Below, in pieces: positions 5,714 through 11,063 of a stretch of DNA of 11,063 nucleotides. Source of the stretch: Candidatus Bipolaricaulota bacterium (GTDB taxonomy: Bacteria; Bipolaricaulota; Bipolaricaulia; RBG-16-55-9); the NCBI GenBank assembly GCA_018609825.1, contig JAHEOA010000008.1, positions 1-11,063 of the forward strand. Reading direction: 5' to 3'. The first letter of the stretch is position 1. Each line of letters begins with the position of its first letter. The notes under the pieces are model-generated. The model saw only the letters and a program-made list of their open reading frames with translations, had not been told where the DNA came from and did no database searches. Made by a program: the position numbers and the translations under genes.

Positions 5714-6718
5714 ATGAAGGCCGTGCAGGTACCCGAAGCCGGTGACGAATTTCGGATTGCCGAGCTGACGCGTCCCGAGCCGGGGGCGGGTCAGGTGCGC
5801 GTCGAGGTGGAGGCCTGCGGGATCTGTCACAGCGACGTGTTCGTCAAGGACGGGCTCTTCCCGGGCATCGATTATCCGCGCGTGCCGGGCCACGAGGTCA
5901 TCGGTCGCATCGACGGGCTCGGCGCGGGGGTGACCCATTGGGAGTTGGGCCAGCGCGTCGGGATCGGCTGGCACGGCGGGCACTGCTTCCACTGCGCCCC
6001 GTGTCGCCAGGGCGACTTCGTCAACTGCGAACGGGCCGAGATCACAGGGCTCACCTACGACGGCGGCTACGCCGAGCACGTGCTCGCGCCCGATCACGCG
6101 CTGGCGGCCGTGCCGGAGGGGCTCGACCCCGCGGAGGCCGCGCCGTTGATGTGCGCGGGCGTGACGACGTTCAACGCGCTACGCCACAGCGGCGCGCAGC
6201 CGGGCGATCTCGTCGCGGTGCAGGGCGTCGGCGGCCTGGGCCATCTCGGCGTGCAGTTTGCCCGAGCCATGGGCGCCCACACCGTCGCGCTGTCGCGCGG
6301 CGCGGCCAAGCGCGATCTGGCGCTGGAGCTCGGCGCGCACCGCTACGTCGACACCACGCAGGAGGATCCCGTCGAGGCCCTGCAAGCGCTCGGCGGCGCT
6401 CGGGTCATCCTGGCCACTGCTCCGGACAGCAAGGCGATCACGCCCTTGGTGGACGGGCTGGGCGTCAACGGCGTGCTGCTCACGGTGGGCGTGAGCGATC
6501 AGCCCATGGAGGTCGCGCCGCTGCAGTTGATCATGGCGCGCCGTCGTGTCCAGGGCTGGCCGAGCGGCCACGCCAAGGACTCGGAGGAGACCCTCCAATT
6601 CGCCGCTCTGCACGGAATTCACCCCATGGTGGAGCAGTTCCAGCTCACGGATGCGGCGTCTGCCTATGAACGTATGATGAGCAACGAGGCCCGCTTCCGC
6701 GTCGTGCTGGTGCCCTAG
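5714..6718 (+). CDS. Zinc-dependent medium-chain alcohol dehydrogenase
   Basis: 334 residues, normal for the bacterial tetrameric zinc ADH group. It oxidises alcohols or reduces aldehydes with NAD(P)(H) in the cytoplasm. Seen: catalytic zinc ligands in CGICHSD (Cys38), GHE (His60-Glu61) and APLMCAGVT (Cys147); a structural zinc site with four cysteines at 91, 94, 97 and 105 in the expected lobe; the nucleotide-binding GVGGLG (171-176). After the second strand of the nucleotide fold the sequence is ALSRGAAK (192-199), with Ser-Arg where NAD-specific enzymes usually have Asp, which hints at NADPH use. The substrate cannot be read from sequence. The gene lies 35 nt after the CinA-like gene, possibly in one operon, and converges on the membrane-protein gene with an 8-bp gap. 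Confidence 0.93.
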   Translation: MKAVQVPEAGDEFRIAELTRPEPGAGQVRVEVEACGICHSDVFVKDGLFPGIDYPRVPGHEVIGRIDGLGAGVTHWELGQRVGIGWHGGHCFHCAPCRQGDFVNCERAEITGLTYDGGYAEHVLAPDHALAAVPEGLDPAEAAPLMCAGVTTFNALRHSGAQPGDLVAVQGVGGLGHLGVQFARAMGAHTVALSRGAAKRDLALELGAHRYVDTTQEDPVEALQALGGARVILATAPDSKAITPLVDGLGVNGVLLTVGVSDQPMEVAPLQLIMARRRVQGWPSGHAKDSEETLQFAALHGIHPMVEQFQLTDAASAYERMMSNEARFRVVLVP

Positions 6719-6726
6719 GTCCGGAT

Positions 6727-8202
6727 CTATGGGGAGCCCGCCGCCGGGCTCAACAAAAGCGGCATCAGCAGGGCCAGAACGACGAGCAGCGTCCAGAGCG
6801 CCGGCGCGGACGTCAGGACTTGGGCCTGGCGGAAGCGCACGCGCCGCGCTTCCACCTCGGAGCGCGGCATCCACCAGGGCTCCTGGCGTGCCTCGCGGGC
6901 GTAGAAGCTCAGCCCGAGCGCGGCGCCGTAGGCGAGATGGCCCATGAGGCTGGAGGTCAGTTCCGCCGCGCGGGCGGCGGTCCAGTCCGGCGCGGTGCCC
7001 AGTAAGACGGGCATCAGCGTCAGCGCGCCGAGCACCCACCAGACGAAGCCGTACGATAGGCCCCAGCCGAGCGCCGAGCCGCGGTCGTAGCTGCGCCCGC
7101 GGAAGAGCAGCCCGTAGCTCGCGCCGATCAGGATCGCGATCAACAGATGGACCACGAATCCCGCGACGCCCGATGACGCGCCCACCAACCCGGCGACGCT
7201 GGTGAGCACGCCCGTCTGCAGCATGACGAGCGTGAAGACCAACCCACCCGGGATCCCGGCCCAGGCGCCGCGCCCCAGCGCCCGCAACGCCGACGTCCCG
7301 AGGCCCTCCTCGTGCGGATCCGTGAGGGCCGTGCCGAAGAGGAATCTCGCCAGCGTCGTCAAGACGTGATGGAGCAGGCCGAGCAGTGCGCCGAGGAACA
7401 GATACCCGATCAACCCGGGAAACGCCGACCGCGCATCGGCCAGCGCCCAGGTGAGGCCCTCTCCCTGTAGCACGGGGAACAGCGTCATGGGCAACAGGCC
7501 CCAAAGGACGAAGCCGTACAGCGCCCCGCGGACGATGCCGACGCCGCTGCCCTCGCGCGGCCGGCCATGGAGGAGCGCGAAGCCTATCCCCGCCAGCAGG
7601 CCGATGATCAGCGCGAGCGCCCAGCCCGATCCGGGCACGCCCAACAATGAGCCGCCCGAGAGCGCGCTCAACGCGTCTTGGGCCGCCAAGGCCGAGCCCG
7701 TGAGCCAGGCCGCGATCAAGCCCGCGACCCCGCCTCGAATCAACGGCCCGCGCAAGGCCGAGGACGACGGGCGATCGGTGTCACGGCTGATGGCCACGAA
7801 CGCCAGCGCCGTGACGACGCCGAAGCCGAGATGGCCCAGCAGGCTGGGCAGCGCGCCCTGGGCCTCCGCCATGGACCAGCCCGGTTGGCCCGTCAGCCAC
7901 AGGGGCATCAGCGTCAGCGGGCCGAGGACCCACCAGAGGGCGCCGTAGATAAGGCCCCAATAGAGCGTCTCGCCCGCTCGCGGGCGGTGGTAGCAGATGG
8001 TCAGGCCGAAGCCCGCGCCAATGAGCGCGGCGACAGCGAGGTGGACGAGGAAGCCGACATAGGGAGCCTCGGCCTGGATGAGCGAGGCCACCGAGGTCAG
8101 CATGCCCAGCTCGATCATGGCCGCGCCGAAGGCGAGGCCGCCGACGAGGCCGGCCAGGGCGCCCCGTCCCATGGATGCGGCCACGGGCCGAAACGCGGTC
8201 AT
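6727..8202 (-). CDS. Membrane protein of three tandem four-helix modules, partner of the NDH-2 fusion
   Basis: 491 residues, very hydrophobic. Three tandem copies of one module: about 11-140, 150-285 and 308-437, then a basic stretch (433-460) and a last membrane helix (about 467-485), so about 13 helices. Each module has four predicted helices: a Gly-rich helix 1; helix 2 with GFLVHL (50-55) or GFVVHL (349-353 region); helix 3 with LGPLTLMP (93-100), LLPMTLFP (236-243) or LGALTLMP (391-398); and helix 4 starting PSLLGHLGFG (119-128), PGLIGYLFLG (262-271) or SSLMGHLAYG (417-426). A fourth copy forms the N-terminus of the upstream NDH-2 fusion. Modules 1 and 3 carry histidine pairs (54/124, 352/422); module 2 has Ala197 and Tyr267 there. 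The start codon overlaps the NDH-2 stop (ATGA), so translation is coupled. I do not recognise a named family. Electron or proton handling beside NDH-2 is inferred. Confidence 0.85.
   Translation of the reverse strand: MTAFRPVAASMGRGALAGLVGGLAFGAAMIELGMLTSVASLIQAEAPYVGFLVHLAVAALIGAGFGLTICYHRPRAGETLYWGLIYGALWWVLGPLTLMPLWLTGQPGWSMAEAQGALPSLLGHLGFGVVTALAFVAISRDTDRPSSSALRGPLIRGGVAGLIAAWLTGSALAAQDALSALSGGSLLGVPGSGWALALIIGLLAGIGFALLHGRPREGSGVGIVRGALYGFVLWGLLPMTLFPVLQGEGLTWALADARSAFPGLIGYLFLGALLGLLHHVLTTLARFLFGTALTDPHEEGLGTSALRALGRGAWAGIPGGLVFTLVMLQTGVLTSVAGLVGASSGVAGFVVHLLIAILIGASYGLLFRGRSYDRGSALGWGLSYGFVWWVLGALTLMPVLLGTAPDWTAARAAELTSSLMGHLAYGAALGLSFYAREARQEPWWMPRSEVEARRVRFRQAQVLTSAPALWTLLVVLALLMPLLLSPAAGSP
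6734..6751. terminator. Hairpin at the convergent gene ends
   Basis: GAGCCCG (6734-6740) and CGGGCTC (6745-6751) pair over 7 bp with a 4-nt loop. It lies 15 nt past the alcohol dehydrogenase stop and inside the last codons of the minus-strand membrane-protein gene. It could end the plus-strand transcript. No U-tract is seen on either strand, so support is modest. Confidence 0.3.
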
Positions 8203-10037
8203 GACGCCTCATCCTCAAGCGGGGAATGCTCGGACGTCTTTGCGATCGCGTCTTCGACCCCCGTGTCGTTCGTGGCGTCCGCGGCGTCCTCAGTCGAGGC
8301 AGGCTCGGGCGTCTGCGTCAGGACGATGTCGCGGGGGAAGAACAGATCGAGCGTCCAGTCGACAAACACCCTGACTTTCTTGTCCAGTCCCGGCAGCTTG
8401 GCCAGATAGACTGCCCGCCAGAAGAGCCAGGCCAACAGCCCGGCGAAGCGCACGTTGCCCACCTCGGCCACGGCCGTCCGATGGCCGAGCACCACGATCA
8501 TGCCCCTGCTCTGATACGTGTAGGGCCGGATGCGCCCGTCGCGGCCCCGTAGCGCCGCGGCGACGTTGTCGGCGACGGCCACCGCCTGGCGCGTGGCGTG
8601 CTGGGCGGTCGGCGGGCACGGCCGATCGGGGTAGGCAGGATCGGGAATCTGCGCGCCGTCGCCCACGGCCCAGACGTTGGAGGTCCCTTGCACGCGCAGC
8701 GTCTCGTCGCAGACCACCGCGCCGGCGTCGGTGCGCTCGCCGTCGACTTGGGCCAATAACGGGTTCGGCCGGTTGCCGGCGGCCCAGACGAGCGTCCGTG
8801 TGGACAGCTCCGAGCCATCGTTCAGACCGACGCTCGTGGCGTTGGCCCCCGCCACCCGACGCTGGAGCCGAACGTCGATGCCGCGCCCCCGCAGCGTCCG
8901 CAGCGCGTAGTCGGCCAGCTCCTCGCCGAGCTCCGGCAGGATCCGCTCGCCCGCATGGGCCAACACAAAGTGGATTTCCCCCGGATCGATGCGCGGATAG
9001 TAGCGCAGCACGCTGTGGGCCAGGTCGAAGAGTTCCGCCACGGTCTCGGCGCCGGCGAAGCCGCCGCCGGCCACGACGAAGCGCAGCAGGCGCTCGCGCT
9101 CGTCGGGATCGGGCTCGGCGTCGGCCCGCTCCAGCGCGGACAGCACGTGGCGTCGCAGCTCGACGGCGTCGGCCAATGACTTGAGCGTGAACGCGTGGCG
9201 CTCGACCTCGCGCATGTTGAAGTACTTGGGGACGGCGCCGAGCGCGAGCACCAGATGGTCATACGCCAGCGTCTCGGAGGCGTCCCCGTCGATCGGGCGG
9301 ATCTGGACCTGCTGGGCGTCGGTGTCGATCTGCTCGGCCTCGGCGTGGCGCACGATCGCGCGGGGCGCGGCGGCCCGCAGGGGGACGCTGACGTGTCGGG
9401 CGTCGAGGCTGCTGGAGGCGACTTCCGCCAGCATCGGCGTGAACAGCAGGTGGTTGCTCGCGCTCACCAGCGTCACCTCGACCGACGGATCGCGGTTGAA
9501 ATGCTGGCTCAGGGCGTGCGCCGCGTCCGTGCCGCCGAACCCGCCCCCGAGCACGACCACGCGCTGCCGCACGACGTCGGCCGCGTCGGTCTGCGCGCGT
9601 TCGGGCAGGAGCTGACGATGGAGCGCGGCCAGCAGCGTGAATCCCAGTCCGGTCAGCGCCCCGAAGATCAGATGGCCCACCAGGCTGGGAAACGCGGAGG
9701 CGGCCTCCGCGATCGCCCACTGCGGCAGCTCGCCTTGCCAGATCGGCCCGAGCGTCAGCGGCCCGATCACCCAGACGAGCAGGCCGTAGAGGATCCCGGT
9801 GCTGATGGCGGCGGCGTGGCCGCCCGGCGTGTAGCGAACGAGAAGGCTGAAGCCGACGCCGATCACGGGCGCCAGGATCAGGTGGATGAGGAGCCCCGCG
9901 CCCTGGAGCACGGTGCCCAGCAGGCCCCAGGCCGGCGTGGCGGTCCCCTGGGCGGTCATCGCGACGGCGACGACAATCCCGGCGATGAGCCCCGCGACGG
10001 CGGCAACGAGGGCGTCAAGTCGGTTTGCGCTCATCAT
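8199..10037 (-). CDS. NADH dehydrogenase type II fused to an N-terminal four-helix membrane module
   Basis: 612 residues against about 400-450 for ordinary NDH-2. The C-terminal part (about 159-575) is a flavoprotein passing electrons from NAD(P)H to membrane quinone without proton pumping. Seen: FAD motif VVLGGGFGG (161-169), LLFTPMLAEVA (197-207), LALGAVPKYF (264-273), NAD motif AGGGFAGAE (323-331), second FAD motif WAVGDGAQ (456-463), PPTAQHATRQ (475-484) of the quinone-site region, and the membrane-binding end LAWLFWRAVYLAKLPG (535-550) with WTLDLFFPRDIV (561-572). An acidic tail (576-612) follows. Residues 1-140 add four predicted helices with IHL (His52), IGPLTLGP (91-98) and PSLVGHLIFG (117-126, His122), homologous to the modules of the next gene. 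One uninterrupted frame with a linker at 141-158 supports a true fusion. Tandem ATGs at 10037 and 10034; the first is used here. No ribosome site is seen. Confidence 0.9.
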   Translation of the reverse strand: MMSANRLDALVAAVAGLIAGIVVAVAMTAQGTATPAWGLLGTVLQGAGLLIHLILAPVIGVGFSLLVRYTPGGHAAAISTGILYGLLVWVIGPLTLGPIWQGELPQWAIAEAASAFPSLVGHLIFGALTGLGFTLLAALHRQLLPERAQTDAADVVRQRVVVLGGGFGGTDAAHALSQHFNRDPSVEVTLVSASNHLLFTPMLAEVASSSLDARHVSVPLRAAAPRAIVRHAEAEQIDTDAQQVQIRPIDGDASETLAYDHLVLALGAVPKYFNMREVERHAFTLKSLADAVELRRHVLSALERADAEPDPDERERLLRFVVAGGGFAGAETVAELFDLAHSVLRYYPRIDPGEIHFVLAHAGERILPELGEELADYALRTLRGRGIDVRLQRRVAGANATSVGLNDGSELSTRTLVWAAGNRPNPLLAQVDGERTDAGAVVCDETLRVQGTSNVWAVGDGAQIPDPAYPDRPCPPTAQHATRQAVAVADNVAAALRGRDGRIRPYTYQSRGMIVVLGHRTAVAEVGNVRFAGLLAWLFWRAVYLAKLPGLDKKVRVFVDWTLDLFFPRDIVLTQTPEPASTEDAADATNDTGVEDAIAKTSEHSPLEDEAS

Positions 10038-10049
10038 GGCACGGCCGTG

Positions 10050-10055
10050 ATGGTA
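10050..10055 (-). promoter_or_regulatory. Candidate -10 box for the NDH-2 fusion gene
   Basis: TACCAT on the minus strand ends 12 nt before the ATG at 10037, the same layout as before the eIF2B-like gene, the leader peptide and the CinA-like gene. No good -35 is seen at 16-19 nt (TTACAG lies 20 nt away). The 165-nt gap after the methyltransferase gene leaves room for a promoter. Confidence 0.25.
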
Positions 10056-10202
10056 ACGCGTCCGGCGTCCCGGCTCTGTAAGCGCGCCGACGGAGGCCGT
10101 TGCCCTCGCGGCGTGGGTCGATCAGTGCTTCAACCCTGTCCATCTGGCGACTCCGATGGCGGCTGTCGGCCATGGCCGCGCGCGAACGGCGGACGGGCCG
10201 AC

Positions 10203-11063
10203 TCACTCGGCGTACTCGCGGCCGTGATGCATGGCCCGCTCGCGGGCGCTCGGGTTCACCGACGGCCGGAAGGGGACCTCGCTGACGAGGGCGTCCACGG
10301 GCTCGCCCGAGACCTCCATGTAGGCCTCCGGCACCTCGATGCACAGCTCGGTGCCGAGCTCGGTCAGCTCGTACGGCACGAAGCCGAGCCCGATGTTGAG
10401 CTCCAACTCGGGCGAGTACCAGGGCGAAGTGACGTAGCCCACGCGCGTGCCGTCGCGCTGGCAGATGAGCCAGAAGTCGTTGGCGTAGTCGGTGACGGCG
10501 TGCCCGCCGAACTTGAGCCCGACCATCTTGAGCGCAAAGGGATACTGCCCGTTGTCGATCTGCTCGCGCTGGCGTTCCAGGGCCGCCTTGCCGATGTAGT
10601 CGGCCTCTTTGCCCTTCGGCACCTGATAGGCCAGGTTGACCTGGAAGGGCGAGGTCTCGAAGTCCATGTCCTGGCCCCAGGACAGAATCCCGGCGGCGAT
10701 GCGGCGATGGTGCGCGGGCGCGATGACGCGCAGCCCGTATTTGGCCCCGACGCCCCGGATCGCGTACCAGACAGATTCGGCGTTGATCGTGGCGTCGCGG
10801 GTGTAGACTTCATACCCCTTCTCGCCGCTGAAGCCGGTCTGGCTGATCAGCACCGAGGCTCCGCCGATCTCCGCGTCCATAAGCCCGTAATAGGGGATCT
10901 CGCTGACCTCAGGCCCCACGAGATCGACCATCAAGTCCTCGGAGAGCGGCCCCTGGATCTGCAAGGGCGCGACGTCGATCTCGGCGATGTCGACGTCCCA
11001 GGCCCGGCCCAGGTTGATCCCCTGCAGCCAGAGCATCAGATCCGAGTCCGACAGCGAGAACCA
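10203..11063 (-). CDS. GcvT/DmdA-like folate-dependent methyltransferase (N-terminus beyond window end)
   Basis: 286 codons and a TGA stop are visible; the frame is open to the window edge, so the N-terminus is missing. The protein belongs to the aminomethyltransferase/GcvT fold superfamily, whose members move a one-carbon group from an amine, ether or sulfonium substrate to tetrahydrofolate. Counting from the first visible codon, seen: FSLSDSD (2-8), PLQIQGPLS (33-41), TGFSGEKGYEVY (76-87) matching the GYTGE region of GcvT, GILSWGQDMD (125-134) resembling the dimethylsulfoniopropionate demethylase (DmdA) group, and GYVTSPWYSPELELNIGLGF near 200-220, a GcvT C-terminal barrel feature. No glycine-cleavage partners (gcvH, gcvP) are visible, and the GILSWG region is unlike true GcvT, so glycine cleavage is unlikely. 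The substrate is undetermined. The NDH-2 fusion gene follows on the same strand after 165 nt. Confidence 0.82.
   Translation of the reverse strand, partial: WFSLSDSDLMLWLQGINLGRAWDVDIAEIDVAPLQIQGPLSEDLMVDLVGPEVSEIPYYGLMDAEIGGASVLISQTGFSGEKGYEVYTRDATINAESVWYAIRGVGAKYGLRVIAPAHHRRIAAGILSWGQDMDFETSPFQVNLAYQVPKGKEADYIGKAALERQREQIDNGQYPFALKMVGLKFGGHAVTDYANDFWLICQRDGTRVGYVTSPWYSPELELNIGLGFVPYELTELGTELCIEVPEAYMEVSGEPVDALVSEVPFRPSVNPSARERAMHHGREYAE

Noticed and set aside
6179..7504. 441-codon minus-strand open frame spanning the alcohol dehydrogenase and membrane-protein genes
   Set aside because: It crosses two unrelated well-supported genes on opposite strands. Its product is Arg/Gly-rich with no motif.

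Overview
The window is 11 kb of GC-rich, densely coded chromosomal DNA. It holds nine protein genes, two of them cut by the window ends. I see no rRNA, tRNA, CRISPR array, transposase or phage gene. Sigma-70-like promoters, clear Shine-Dalgarno sites before several genes, a DEAD-box RNA helicase and a type II NADH dehydrogenase point to a bacterium. An eIF2B-like protein, a stand-alone CinA/MoaB-fold protein of the kind often seen in archaea, probable leaderless starts and hairpins without U-tracts at gene ends would suit a high-GC lineage such as Actinomycetota or Chloroflexota. The sequence alone does not settle the phylum.

Layout. (1) 1-902, minus: L-threonine aldolase, 3' end missing, divergent from (2) 1002-1844, plus: an eIF2B-family protein. 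The 99-bp gap between them holds back-to-back promoter candidates sharing a palindromic TTGCAA box, and a perfect 16-bp palindrome at the predicted aldolase transcription start. (3) 2089-3309, plus: a DEAD-box RNA helicase with a strong promoter and a leader of about 190 nt. That leader carries an 11-codon leader ORF and a segment able to pair with the helicase ribosome site and start codon. (4) 3630-4655, plus: a secreted protein with a DUF2135-like C-terminal domain. (5) 4821-5678, plus: a stand-alone CinA N-terminal-type protein. (6) 5714-6718, plus: a zinc alcohol dehydrogenase, 35 nt downstream of (5). (7) 6727-8202, minus: a membrane protein made of three copies of a four-helix module. 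(8) 8199-10037, minus: NADH dehydrogenase type II fused to a fourth copy of that module. (9) 10203-11063, minus: a GcvT/DmdA-like folate-dependent methyltransferase, 5' end missing.

The most notable content is genes 8 and 7. They overlap by four bases (ATGA) and together encode an NDH-2 flavoprotein with an integral membrane domain, plus a separate protein built of three more copies of that domain. In three of the four copies a histidine in helix 2 and a histidine in helix 4 lie exactly 70 residues apart. In the remaining copy both are lost together. This looks like an NADH-oxidising membrane unit that I cannot match to a described system. The second notable item is the helicase leader, which has the layout of a translation-controlled RNA switch.
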